Notes under the pieces: model-generated
What the model was told of the DNA's origin: nothing
Database searches by the model: none
What the model saw: only the letters and a program-made list of their open reading frames with translations
Program-made: the position numbers and the translations under genes
Shown: piece by piece, positions 35,426 through 44,075 of the stretch
Numbering within the stretch: the stretch's first letter is position 1
How the letters are laid out: each line of letters starts with the position of its first letter
Assembly: GCA_033549065.1 (NCBI GenBank)
Contig: JAWSUE010000009.1
Span: 4,841-68,840 of the forward strand
DNA length: 64,000 bases
Origin: Bacillota bacterium
GTDB lineage: Bacteria; Bacillota; Dethiobacteria; DTU022
Direction: 5' to 3'

Positions 35426-37222
35426 CTAGACAAGCTGTCTTGGTTTTGAATCAACTGTTACTGCTGCAAATTTACAGCTGTTCACGCAGAGACCGCAGCT
35501 TATGCATGTTAAGGGATCAATTTTGTGAACTTCTTTCTTCTTACCGGTAATGGCATCCACCGGACAATTCCTGGCACAAAGGGTGCAACCTGTGCATGCT
35601 GTCGTATCAATTTCATAGGTGATCAAGGACTTACATTTTTTTGCCGGACAATATTTTTCTTTAACATGGGCATCATACTCGCTTCGGAAATATCTAATTG
35701 TCGTCAAAACCGGGTTTGGCGCTGTCTGCCCGAGACCGCAAAGTGAACCAGCCTTCACCTTTTCGGCCAGTTCAACCAACAGATCAACATCCTCTTCCCG
35801 CCCTTCACCTTCAGTAATTCTTTCCAGGATCTTGAGCATCTGGTTGGTCCCAACCCGGCAGAATGTGCATTTTCCGCAGGATTCTTTCCGGGTAAATGAC
35901 AGGAAGTACCTGGCAACGTCTACCATACAGGTATCTTCATCCATAACGAGCAGTCCACCCGAACCCATAATTGCTCCGATTTTTTTGAGCGATTCGTAGT
36001 CCATGGGTGTATCGCCCAGTTCAGCCGGTATGCATCCACCTGAAGGCCCGCCGGTCTGGACTGCTTTGAACGGTTTGCCGGTGGAGATTCCACCGCCAAT
36101 ATCAAATACAATTTCATTGATTGTTGTGCCCATGGGAATCTCGATCAATCCGCCCCGCTTTATCTTTCCGGCCAGGGCAAACACCTTTGTTCCTTTACTT
36201 TCCTCAGTACCGAGAACATTGTAGGTTGATGCACCCAGGTTTAAAATACGAGGTACATTGGCAAATGTTTCAACATTATTAATCGAAGTCGGACAATCAA
36301 AAAGGCCTTGTTGAGCAGGAAAGGGCGGGCGGAAGCGGGGCATGCCCCTCTTCCCTTCAATAGACATTATAAGAGCCGTTTCTTCACCACAAACGAAAGC
36401 ACCGGCTCCTTCCCGGATAATAACTTCAAAATTAAAATCGGAACCCAGAATTTTTTCGCCGAGTAAACCCCTTGCTTCAGCCTGCCTGATGGCAATCTTC
36501 AGGCGGTGAATTGCCAGCGGGTATTCAGCCCGGATATATACATAACCAACCGATGCGCCAATAGCGTAACCGGCAATAAGCATTCCCTCCAGCACACTGT
36601 GCGTATCTCCTTCAAGAACGCTGCGGTCCATAAAAGCACCCGGATCACCTTCATCGGCATTGCATATAATATATTTCTGTGTTCCCCCGGCTTGACGGGT
36701 AAAACTCCATTTAAGGTGGGTTGGGAAGCCTGCTCCACCTCTGCCCCTCAACCCTGAGCTTTTAATTTCTTCGATAACCTCTTCCGGGGTCATCTGTTGG
36801 AGAGCTTTCTTAAGCCCTTTGTATCCGTCTGCATCGATATAACTCTGTATTTCTTCCGGATCGATCCGGCCGCAATTTTTTAGTAAGATCCGGTGCTGTT
36901 TCTCCAGAAAGTTCTGATCGTCAGTTTCGGCTTCCTGACCCAGGACAAGCAATTCAACGACCGGTTTACCGTGCCCGATATGCTCGTCAATGATCCGCAA
37001 GCCATCCTTCGGTTCCAGGTTACCGTATAAATAGCTCTGCCCGCCTGCTTCAATTACCTCGACCAGCGGTTCATTGTAACACATGCCCAGGCAGCCCGTT
37101 CGTTCCACTTTCAACTTGCTATCTTTTAGACGTTCCTGCATAACCTGGTATACCTTGGCCGCCCCACTGGCAATACCGCAGGTTGCAAGACCAACTTTTA
37201 TTCGATATTTATCATCCTGCAT
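35426..37222 (-). CDS. NuoF/HydB-like NADH-binding flavoprotein subunit
   Basis: This 598-residue subunit has a thioredoxin-like 2Fe-2S domain (about 1-110; TGCLGMCYNEPLVEV), the FMN/NADH domain with GLRGRGGAGFPTHLKW (about 175-190), an SLBB segment, the 4Fe-4S motif ESCGKCTFCRVGT (about 475) and two C-terminal ferredoxin motifs (CTGCTLCARNCP, CISCGLCVNSC). This is the layout of the NADH-oxidising, bifurcating-type subunit of HydABC hydrogenases and related complexes. The ATG at 37222 is preceded by AAAGGGGG and overlaps the NuoE-like gene by 11 bases; a longer frame to 37327 lies within that gene. No H-cluster hydrogenase subunit is nearby. Confidence 0.87.
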   Translation of the reverse strand: MQDDKYRIKVGLATCGIASGAAKVYQVMQERLKDSKLKVERTGCLGMCYNEPLVEVIEAGGQSYLYGNLEPKDGLRIIDEHIGHGKPVVELLVLGQEAETDDQNFLEKQHRILLKNCGRIDPEEIQSYIDADGYKGLKKALQQMTPEEVIEEIKSSGLRGRGGAGFPTHLKWSFTRQAGGTQKYIICNADEGDPGAFMDRSVLEGDTHSVLEGMLIAGYAIGASVGYVYIRAEYPLAIHRLKIAIRQAEARGLLGEKILGSDFNFEVIIREGAGAFVCGEETALIMSIEGKRGMPRFRPPFPAQQGLFDCPTSINNVETFANVPRILNLGASTYNVLGTEESKGTKVFALAGKIKRGGLIEIPMGTTINEIVFDIGGGISTGKPFKAVQTGGPSGGCIPAELGDTPMDYESLKKIGAIMGSGGLLVMDEDTCMVDVARYFLSFTRKESCGKCTFCRVGTNQMLKILERITEGEGREEDVDLLVELAEKVKAGSLCGLGQTAPNPVLTTIRYFRSEYDAHVKEKYCPAKKCKSLITYEIDTTACTGCTLCARNCPVDAITGKKKEVHKIDPLTCISCGLCVNSCKFAAVTVDSKPRQLV

Positions 37223-37763
37223 CTTCGCAATCCCCCTTTGAAGCAGATTGCTCAGAGTTTTTCCGGCGAACAGTTTTAAGTATCTTGCGAACATTTTCCG
37301 GGGATAGTTTTCCATGAGTCTCCTCATCTACAGTCATCACCGGGGCCAGACTGCAGCAACCGAGACAGGCCACCTTTTCCAGGGTAAATAAGTTGTCATC
37401 ACTGGTTTTTCCCGTTTTGGCTTTGATCTCGAACTGAATTGACTCGGTGATTTTGTCAGCACCGGCCAGGTGACAGGCAGTACCGTGACAGATCTGGATC
37501 AAATGCTCTCCAATCGGTTCCAACCTGAACTGAGCATAAAATGTAACTATACTGTATAGCTCGTTAACCGGAATCCCGGAAAATTCAGCTGCCCGTCGAA
37601 GCAAATCCGGAGAGATATAACCGAAAACATTTTGAAGGTCCTGCAAAATCGGTATCGCTGTTCCTTTACTATTAATATGTTTCTCAACAATTTTTTTAAC
37701 TGCAATTACAGGGTATTGTTGAGCCAGTGTTTTTAAGTTATCCGTCTTAAGTCCCAACTCCAT
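37212..37763 (-). CDS. NuoE/HydC-like 2Fe-2S subunit
   Basis: This 183-residue thioredoxin-like ferredoxin has the four ligands arranged CHGTAC (about 93-98) and CLGCC (about 133-137), as in NuoE. An N-terminal helical region (residues 18-75; VVEKH-like, LQDLQNVFGYISPDLL) is typical. It passes electrons to or from the NuoF-like subunit encoded next. The start is 50 bases after nqrF with no terminator, so the soluble complex is probably read through from the membrane pump genes. Confidence 0.9.
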   Translation of the reverse strand: MELGLKTDNLKTLAQQYPVIAVKKIVEKHINSKGTAIPILQDLQNVFGYISPDLLRRAAEFSGIPVNELYSIVTFYAQFRLEPIGEHLIQICHGTACHLAGADKITESIQFEIKAKTGKTSDDNLFTLEKVACLGCCSLAPVMTVDEETHGKLSPENVRKILKTVRRKNSEQSASKGDCEDAG

Positions 37764-37813
37764 ATAACTATTCTCCTTATTTCAATCTCTGAAGTATCAT
37801 TACAATTGAGCGA

Positions 37814-38896
37814 CTAGAATTTATCAAAAAAGATCTGTTCTTCCGATACACCGTTTCTTTTCAATGTTTCCATGGCAGCATCAATCATTTCCGGCGGTCC
37901 GCAGAGGTAAAACTCTTTATTCTCAAGTGATTCTTCATATCTTGGCACAGCGTCCGTAATATATCCTGTTTCGCCTTCCCAGTTATCATCCGGAGCAGGT
38001 CTGGAAAGAACAATATAATATTTGAAATTAGGATGTTTCTCTTCCAAGGCTTTCATCTCATCGTCCAGGAGAATATCCTTTTTTGTCCGACCACTGTAAT
38101 AACCGTGGGCATCGCGTGTCATGCCCCGTTCTTTAAGATGTAAAACAATAGATCTGATTGGGGCAATCCCGGTGCTTCTGGCAAGACAAATAATATCTTT
38201 ATCGGAATCCTCCTGAAGATAGAAGTCGCCATAGGGGCCGGTAATCTTGATTACATCACCAATTCGAAGAGCTTTATGGATATAGGTGGTGCAAAGCCCT
38301 TTCGGTATGTATCGGATTACAAAGTCGAGCATATCCTTCTGGCTGGGTGGTGAAGCGATAGAATAAGCGCGAAACTCCTCGTAACCGGGCACCAGTATTT
38401 GAACATACTGGCCGGGTTTAAATTCGATGACATTTGGTGAGAGCAATTTTAACTTAAGAAACTTAGTATCATAATTTAGATCCTCCAAAACCACTACTTC
38501 AGCAATATATTCCTGGGCATCCAGTAAATCCTCCGACATACTGACATCGATGATATCCTCCCTGATTTTAACCTGGCAGGCAAGCCTTACTCCTTCCTTT
38601 TTATCCCCGAGGGAGAGGAAGTTTTCTTCCGTGGGCAGTATCTCACCGCCACCACTATCAACTTTAACCTTGCAATGGCCACAGGTGCCCTTGCCGCCAC
38701 AGGCGGAAGGAATATATATTTTATTCTCCGATAAAGCATCAAGCAGAGTGCCGCCGGATGAGATAGTGAACTCCTTTTCTTTATTGATCCTGAGCAGTAT
38801 TTTTTGGTTACTGCCGATCAAAAAATCGGCAATAATCAAGACAAGTGTAATGCCTACCAGCAGGGAAACCAGGATTAATACTGACTGCAAGTCCAT
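37814..38896 (-). CDS. nqrF: Na+-translocating NADH dehydrogenase subunit F
   Basis: This NADH-oxidising subunit has one N-terminal membrane helix (about 5-25), a 2Fe-2S ferredoxin domain (ACGGKGTCGHC near 66-76, fourth Cys in RLACQVKI), an FAD domain with RAYSIASPP (about 178), an NADH domain with CLARSTGIAPIRSIV, and the C-terminal FYLCGPPEMIDAA plus an aromatic end. The 360 residues are slightly shorter than proteobacterial NqrF (about 408). It occupies the position where rnfB would be in an rnf cluster. The usual GGGAG in the NADH loop reads ARSTG, a variant. One base is shared with nqrE (position 38896). Confidence 0.92.
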   Translation of the reverse strand: MDLQSVLILVSLLVGITLVLIIADFLIGSNQKILLRINKEKEFTISSGGTLLDALSENKIYIPSACGGKGTCGHCKVKVDSGGGEILPTEENFLSLGDKKEGVRLACQVKIREDIIDVSMSEDLLDAQEYIAEVVVLEDLNYDTKFLKLKLLSPNVIEFKPGQYVQILVPGYEEFRAYSIASPPSQKDMLDFVIRYIPKGLCTTYIHKALRIGDVIKITGPYGDFYLQEDSDKDIICLARSTGIAPIRSIVLHLKERGMTRDAHGYYSGRTKKDILLDDEMKALEEKHPNFKYYIVLSRPAPDDNWEGETGYITDAVPRYEESLENKEFYLCGPPEMIDAAMETLKRNGVSEEQIFFDKF

Positions 38897-39480
38897 TATA
38901 ATTCCACCATCCCTCCGAAGCCCATAAATCCAAGGGCCAAAATGCCTAGAATAATCATAACCAGACCGGGACCCTGGAGTCCCTTCGGGGGATCCCCAAT
39001 CAAATTGAGCTTTTCCCTGATGCCTGCAACCAGCACAATAGCTATGAAAAAGCCGATAGAAGAACCGAGCGCGAAGAAAATTGCCTGACCAATAGTATAT
39101 TCACGTAAGACCATGAAAAGAGTAACGCCAAGTACAGCACAGTTTACCGTTATAAGCGGCAGAAATACCCCAAAAGCTGTATAGAGAAAGCGCATGTATT
39201 TCTCCAACAGCATCTCGAGGAGCTGTACTGTGGCAGCTATTGTTATAATAAAGACCATTAAAGAGATAATCTCACTGCCGGTAGGGATTAAAATCAGGTT
39301 ATAAATCAACCAGTTGATCAATGATGTTATCGTAACAACAAAAATTACAGCCGCACCCATACCAGTCGCTGTTCTGATGCTTTTTGATACCCCGATTGTC
39401 GGACACATTCCCAAAATATAGACCAGAACAATATTATGGGTTAGAATTGCTGCTAAAAATATAGATAAGGTTTGGCTCAT
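38896..39480 (-). CDS. nqrE: Nqr subunit E (RnfA homologue)
   Basis: This 194-residue membrane protein has six helices and belongs to the NqrE/RnfA family, which together with NqrD/RnfE forms inverted halves of the ion path and binds an iron centre in the membrane. LGMCPTIGVSKS (about 23-34) and FLPLITVNCAVLGV (about 105-118) carry the conserved cysteines. The C-terminal GIREKLNLIGDPPKGLQGPG and LGFMGFGG follow NqrE more closely than RnfA. It is followed directly by nqrF. Confidence 0.9.
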   Translation of the reverse strand: MSQTLSIFLAAILTHNIVLVYILGMCPTIGVSKSIRTATGMGAAVIFVVTITSLINWLIYNLILIPTGSEIISLMVFIITIAATVQLLEMLLEKYMRFLYTAFGVFLPLITVNCAVLGVTLFMVLREYTIGQAIFFALGSSIGFFIAIVLVAGIREKLNLIGDPPKGLQGPGLVMIILGILALGFMGFGGMVEL

Positions 39481-39518
39481 GGCATTTTCTCCTCATATTT
39501 ATTTAAACTTAATCTGGA

Positions 39519-40187
39519 TTAAGCAACCTCGACAACCGTTTCCTCAGCAGGGGTTGCACCTGATTCTTCTACAGCACCCTGTAAGCTGCGAACCACCCAA
39601 ACAATTATAGCGAGAAGGAAGAACCCACCCGGAGCCATAGCCATTACCAACCAGTTGGTCCATGCCTCCCCTACCACACTAATATTCAATAATGTGCCAA
39701 AGGCCAACACTTCTCTAACAGCTGAAAGGATTAGAAGAACAAACGTGTAACCCAAACCGTGCGCGAAGGCATCGGTCAGGGAAAACCCGACCGGATTTTT
39801 CAGGGCAAAAGCCTCACACCTGCCCATTATTATGCAGTTTGTAATTATCAGTGAAACGTAAGGGCCCAGGGCATTACTGATAACCGGAAAGAAACCTTTA
39901 AAGAACATATCTACTGAAATAACAAAGGTTGATATTATTATCATGTAGGTAATCATTCTAAGTCTCATGGGAATATATTCTCTAATCACGGCAGTTGCCA
40001 GCGAAGCGACCATAACTACAAAAATAACAGCCAAACCCATGGCAATACCATTTTCCAGCCTATTGGTTACTGCGAGAGCAGAGCAGATCCCTAAAGTAGA
40101 AGAGGTAATCGAGTTTTTTCTCCATATGCCATCCTTGAGCAGTACAAAGGGCTTAGTGTAACTTAATCGATACCAACGGCTAGCCAA
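39519..40187 (-). CDS. nqrD: Nqr subunit D (RnfE homologue)
   Basis: This 222-residue membrane protein has about six helices. GICSALAVTNRLE (about 33-45) and LIITNCIIMGRCEAFALKNP (about 112-131) are the family's conserved segments; MGRxEAFA is closer to NqrD than to RnfE. APGGFFLLAIIVWVVR near the C-terminus also follows NqrD. It starts with TTG at 40187, immediately after the nqrC stop, with GGGGGG 8 bases upstream. Confidence 0.9.
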   Translation of the reverse strand: MASRWYRLSYTKPFVLLKDGIWRKNSITSSTLGICSALAVTNRLENGIAMGLAVIFVVMVASLATAVIREYIPMRLRMITYMIIISTFVISVDMFFKGFFPVISNALGPYVSLIITNCIIMGRCEAFALKNPVGFSLTDAFAHGLGYTFVLLILSAVREVLAFGTLLNISVVGEAWTNWLVMAMAPGGFFLLAIIVWVVRSLQGAVEESGATPAEETVVEVA

Positions 40188-40188
40188 C

Positions 40189-40818
40189 TCAGTTCCCCCC
40201 CAATTTTTCCTTGATTTCCCTGATATTCCGCCTGAGCATATTCTCCAAAGCCTGACTGGTCATGGTAGCTCCCGTTATACCTTCGATTTCATTATCTGCG
40301 GAAACCGTCCTTCCCGCCGGTAAGATTACCAGCTGCGGATCGACAGATAATCCCCGGAACTGAGCCAGAAATTCCTCTTCAGTAATACGCCCACCCAATC
40401 CCGGCGTTTCCTGCTGTTTAAGTATAACAAGCCCTTTTAAGCTATTTAGATCCGGCCCCAGGGCTAAAATCCCGGAAACAAGACCCTGATGACCCCTTCC
40501 GGTAAACATGAAGGCAATGCTTCCATCACTGCTTCGATATAATGTCAACTCATCGATCTCTTCAGTGGTAATATTATCCATGTATACCTGCTCAGCAAGC
40601 TCCGGGCTATGTTCCAGATCAAGTGCCTTGAGTATAAGCATCCTGGTTTCCAGATCCAGCGTTTCATTCTCCAATGGGATCAGGTAGCTTACACCCATTA
40701 ACAGGCCAGACGAGAGCGTACCGAGAATCAGTATGTAAACCAACCAACCGATCTTTTCCAGAATATTTTTTTTAATCCTTAACATCCTGTCATTCACTAC
40801 TGTCGCGTCATGGTACAT
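40189..40818 (-). CDS. nqrC: Nqr subunit C, covalent FMN protein (RnfG homologue)
   Basis: The 209 residues have one N-terminal membrane helix (about 22-44) and an extracytoplasmic FMN-binding domain. The motif EIEGITGATMTSQAL near 178-192 contains the threonine that carries FMN through a phosphoester, and QQETPGLGGRI (about 132-142) is the conserved NqrC segment. An ApbE flavin transferase would be required and is not in this window. The gene overlaps nqrB by 11 bases. It is one of two RnfG/NqrC-type genes in the operon. Confidence 0.88.
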   Translation of the reverse strand: MYHDATVVNDRMLRIKKNILEKIGWLVYILILGTLSSGLLMGVSYLIPLENETLDLETRMLILKALDLEHSPELAEQVYMDNITTEEIDELTLYRSSDGSIAFMFTGRGHQGLVSGILALGPDLNSLKGLVILKQQETPGLGGRITEEEFLAQFRGLSVDPQLVILPAGRTVSADNEIEGITGATMTSQALENMLRRNIREIKEKLGGN

Positions 40819-41905
40819 TGTGTGACAAGCCCTCCCTTCCCAGTGGTCTGAACCTTATCTTTAAAACAATAGTGTCAATTAAAGGAGTAAAAGCATTCAT
40901 CAGTAAAATACTGAAGACCACACCTTCTACAGAACCGGAAAAACTTCTGAACAGTACCGTTAGCATGCCGAGCAATAAGCCAAAAACCCATTTTCCAGGT
41001 CCGGTAAAAGGAGATGTAATCGGATCGGTGGCCATAAAAAACGCACCAAAAAGCAGTCCCCCCGTAAGAAGTTGAAACATGGGAAGAGCTACCTGGTTTG
41101 GAAAGTAGTAGTGGCCGATACTGGAAAACAAAACCACGGAGCCAAGGTAAGCCAACGGCACTCGCCAATTACTTACTCCGGTGACTATTAAGAATAACCC
41201 GCTTAAAATTATACCAATTCGAAATGTTTCTCCCATTGAACCGGGAGCCAGTCCAAATATAAGATCATAATACGTGTAGGTAATGATTTCCCCGGCCCGG
41301 TATGAAATAAGTGGTGTAGCCGATGTGATAAGATCCGCCCCGTAGTTGAAAAAACCACCAAACCCTCCCGGCATCGGATGCTGCCATACTGATGTCATAT
41401 AAGAAGGAAATGAGACTGTGATAAAAACACGTCCGACAACAGCAGGATTAAAAATATTGCGCCCCGTACCTCCAAATACCTCTTTTCCAAAGAAAACAGC
41501 AAATACAGAGCCAATTGCAACAATCCAAAGCGGCAATGTGGGGGGTAAGATCAGCGGAAAGATTAGGCAGGTTACCAATAGACCATCTGCCTGAAACCTT
41601 TTTTTCCTGAAGACAGCAAATAAAATTTCGGTCATTCCCCCAAAAAAATATGAAACAAGAATCATCGCCACGATTCTCCATCCATAAAAGTAAACAGCCG
41701 CCAGAGCAATAGGTAGAAGGGCCAATACTACCAGAAACATGTATCTTTTGGTACTCAAATTATCAACTAAACCGGGAACCAACCGGGTTCCATCTCCGGG
41801 GCTGACAAAAAATGAACCAATTGATTTCAACAGAGGTTTATATGCTACCTGTGTTTCTTTTTGCATTTTTATATTAAGATTTTGTTCCGGTTTGTTCATC
41901 GCCAA
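40808..41905 (-). CDS. nqrB: Nqr subunit B (RnfD homologue)
   Basis: This 365-residue membrane subunit has about ten helices and carries covalent FMN and part of the sodium path. GKEVFGGTGRNIFNPAVVGR (about 144-163) and MATDPITSPFTGPGKW (about 291-306) are hallmark segments. The flavinylation region reads LITSATPLIS where NqrB has SGAT, a relaxed form with the threonine kept. At 365 residues it is shorter than Vibrio NqrB (about 412), mostly at the N-terminus. It starts 2 bases after the RnfC-like gene. Confidence 0.9.
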   Translation of the reverse strand: MAMNKPEQNLNIKMQKETQVAYKPLLKSIGSFFVSPGDGTRLVPGLVDNLSTKRYMFLVVLALLPIALAAVYFYGWRIVAMILVSYFFGGMTEILFAVFRKKRFQADGLLVTCLIFPLILPPTLPLWIVAIGSVFAVFFGKEVFGGTGRNIFNPAVVGRVFITVSFPSYMTSVWQHPMPGGFGGFFNYGADLITSATPLISYRAGEIITYTYYDLIFGLAPGSMGETFRIGIILSGLFLIVTGVSNWRVPLAYLGSVVLFSSIGHYYFPNQVALPMFQLLTGGLLFGAFFMATDPITSPFTGPGKWVFGLLLGMLTVLFRSFSGSVEGVVFSILLMNAFTPLIDTIVLKIRFRPLGREGLSHNVP

Positions 41906-41907
41906 GA

Positions 41908-43350
41908 TTACCCTTCCTGCCCCAGGCAGTATTTTTCAACTGTATCTTCTTTCAACCCGGCTTCAGGTTCTGTAAATCCATACTCAATAAGTCTTTGCTG
42001 ACCCAGCTTTATATGCCTGGCCACAGGAATTTTAGAGGGACAGATATAGGAACAGAGGTTGCATTCAACACATTCAAAAATGCCATACCTGATTAACTCA
42101 TTGCTGATTATGTTTCTCCGAGCATATTTATCAATCAGATGAGGAATAATCCCCGCCGGGCAAATCTCTTCGCAATATCCGCAAAATATGCATGGTTTTA
42201 CTTCATCATAAATATTGGGGCTGCAACCCCTGCCTTTTAAAGGACTGATCGCTGAAAGTAATGACCAAGGGCGCTGAACTTTGATATTTTTCGATACGGC
42301 TGTCAGGCTGGTTATAGTCCTGTCTACAGGCAATGAGAAATCGGCGAGAGCTCCGGATGTCAGCGGATTATTGGGTATGATCATCCAATTTGAATTTGTT
42401 TGATCCAGGTAAATGCCGGTTATTGTTTCAATTGGCGTCCCTACCCGAACTCTGATATTTATATTCTCTTTCCATCCCGGACCGCACAGGGCAATGATAG
42501 TTTCAATCACAGGCTTCCCTTCGACCACTGCATCATGGACATTTAAAACAGTTCCTACCGATAAAACCGCGATACCTTCAGCGTCAACAGTTTTTCTGTC
42601 ACGTTTGCCAAGGATCGTCGCAGCCAACACCCGATCATTTCCCTGCGGATAGCGGGGAGGTAGTGAATAGAAGGTGAGCCATTTTAAATCTTCTGTTTTC
42701 TGAATCAATTCCCGTTTTATCTCGCGCCGGTTACGGTTAATCGCTAAATGAATATTTGCCCGGGGCATTATTTTCTGTAATATTTTTATTCCTTCAATAA
42801 AGTGGGTACATCGTTCCCCGGCTAAAAGAGCGGGCAGGGAGAGATTATAAGGTCTGTCTTCAATGCCCTGAATAATCAAATCGCTTACATCACGGCCGAC
42901 ATTTGAAGAAGTCTTGAACCTGGTTGGTATGCCTTTACTGTCAAGAGAGGTTGCTCCCGAGGAATAAAGCAGTGTTTCAATCTTTTCCAGGGACAACAAC
43001 TGCCAGTTCCGGTTATTTCCGGCTAAAGGTTGCCAGTCGGGATTAGAGTCTGCCGTGATAATCACGGCATTGATCGGGCCTGTTGAATATTTCAGCTTAG
43101 TAATTCTTTCAACATTTCCATTGATACTTGCGTGGACCGGACTGGAAACACCATGATCGTCCCTGCCGATGATCTGTCCTGCTTTAACTTTATCCCCAAC
43201 CGTAACAAGAGGCTTAACTTCACGGCCAAAACCCTGTTTCAGCGGTATAACCACCATGGGTGGGAGAACTGATTCAATCACTTTCTCCCGGGGTTTGTCT
43301 TCACAGTTGAAATAATAGCCACCGTGGAATGTTTTTTTTATCACTTTCAC
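41908..43350 (-). CDS. RnfC-like subunit with degenerate NADH/FMN loop
   Basis: At 480 residues it follows RnfC, not NqrA: N-terminal FHGGYYF and PVHASINGNVERI (barrel-sandwich), and two C-terminal ferredoxin motifs CIFCGYCEEICP (387-398) and CVECNLCSYICP (427-438). In RnfC the NADH/FMN site contains GLGGAGFPT followed by AECEPY; here the aligned residues read SLDSKGIPT and IEDRPY, so the glycine loop and a key acidic patch are lost. I infer that it no longer oxidises NADH but still exchanges electrons through its clusters, perhaps with ferredoxin. It replaces NqrA as the first pump gene. Confidence 0.85.
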   Translation of the reverse strand: MKVIKKTFHGGYYFNCEDKPREKVIESVLPPMVVIPLKQGFGREVKPLVTVGDKVKAGQIIGRDDHGVSSPVHASINGNVERITKLKYSTGPINAVIITADSNPDWQPLAGNNRNWQLLSLEKIETLLYSSGATSLDSKGIPTRFKTSSNVGRDVSDLIIQGIEDRPYNLSLPALLAGERCTHFIEGIKILQKIMPRANIHLAINRNRREIKRELIQKTEDLKWLTFYSLPPRYPQGNDRVLAATILGKRDRKTVDAEGIAVLSVGTVLNVHDAVVEGKPVIETIIALCGPGWKENINIRVRVGTPIETITGIYLDQTNSNWMIIPNNPLTSGALADFSLPVDRTITSLTAVSKNIKVQRPWSLLSAISPLKGRGCSPNIYDEVKPCIFCGYCEEICPAGIIPHLIDKYARRNIISNELIRYGIFECVECNLCSYICPSKIPVARHIKLGQQRLIEYGFTEPEAGLKEDTVEKYCLGQEG

Positions 43351-43430
43351 ACCTCGTCACTAAAACTTTTCCAGGCATTAGGCATTGCTGACACTATTAT
43401 CATTTGTTGCAAGTAGCATTTACTGTCGGA

Positions 43431-43500
43431 GGGTAAGAACCGTTTCTATCTAGCCTAATTGGGCGGTTACTTTGATTGATCGGGCTATCGGTTCTTACCC
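43431..43500 (-). repeat. Long inverted-repeat hairpin between lipoprotein and rnfC-like gene
   Basis: GGGTAAGAACCG (43431-43442) and CGGTTCTTACCC (43489-43500) are perfect 12-base arms. An inner TAGCC/GGCTA pair extends the stem across a small asymmetric loop, leaving a central loop of about 27 bases. There is no T-run after it. It sits in the 167-base intercistronic gap 43351-43517 and could be a processing or stabilising hairpin, or a dispersed palindromic element. Confidence 0.6.
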
Positions 43501-43517
43501 TTTTCAATTTTGAACTC

Positions 43518-44075
43518 TTAGTAACGGCCTCTGTTAAGCCCGTCTCTGATCGCACTGGTAATCTTGGTTCCCCGCATCGTGGCTGAGGTCCAAACATCAA
43601 CATCTGCAACAACTTCACCGCTTGCTTCCACATCAGAAGCAGCAACTTCAGGTGAATCAACCAAAATACCAATTTCTGTGATGTTTTTTCCTTCCAGCCA
43701 TCCGACTAATTGCTGGTACTGACCGGACAAATTTTCAACATCCATCTGCGGCCATGCGTTTTCAGGATTCTCGGGATCCAGGAAATCATTGCCTCCGAAG
43801 AAGAGGGTTCTAAGCGAGATTTCTTCAATCACATTGTCTTGCAGGTAAAATTCTATACTAACCTGTTGGACCTTTCTGTCATGATAGGTGCCCCGGTACC
43901 TGCCATCCGGATATATTCCTTTTTCTTCGGCCGGTAAAACAAGCCCCGTTGTTTCTGCTGGTGACGAACCCTGACCTCCGGGGTCGGCCGTATCCTGGAT
44001 CCCGCATCCTACGATTAATAAAGAAATGGCTGCCACAAATACGATAATTATGAAAAATAACAGATTGCGTTTCAC
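43518..44075 (-). CDS. Lipoprotein with FMN-binding-like domain
   Basis: This is a 185-residue protein with a signal peptide and lipobox LLIVGCG (Cys about 24). After a linker, YPDGRYRGTYHD and a beta-rich stretch resemble the FMN-binding (PF04205-like) domain. The C-terminal DVWTSATMRGTKITSAI is in the place of the D-x-x-S/T-G-A-T-x-T-S flavinylation motif, with SAT instead of SGAT. Covalent flavin is therefore possible but uncertain. It lies upstream of the pump genes and may exchange electrons with the RnfG-like and NqrC flavins outside the membrane. AAGGAGG precedes the ATG. Confidence 0.65.
   Translation of the reverse strand: MKRNLLFFIIIVFVAAISLLIVGCGIQDTADPGGQGSSPAETTGLVLPAEEKGIYPDGRYRGTYHDRKVQQVSIEFYLQDNVIEEISLRTLFFGGNDFLDPENPENAWPQMDVENLSGQYQQLVGWLEGKNITEIGILVDSPEVAASDVEASGEVVADVDVWTSATMRGTKITSAIRDGLNRGRY

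Noticed and set aside
38896-43350. Ordinary rnfCDGEAB cluster
   Set aside because: No RnfB ferredoxin subunit is present, the last gene is NqrF, and the D and E subunits have NqrD/NqrE-specific segments.
43400-43672. 90-codon minus-strand frame across the long hairpin
   Set aside because: It overlaps the lipoprotein gene in another frame and runs through the inverted repeat; no ribosome binding site and no recognisable domain.
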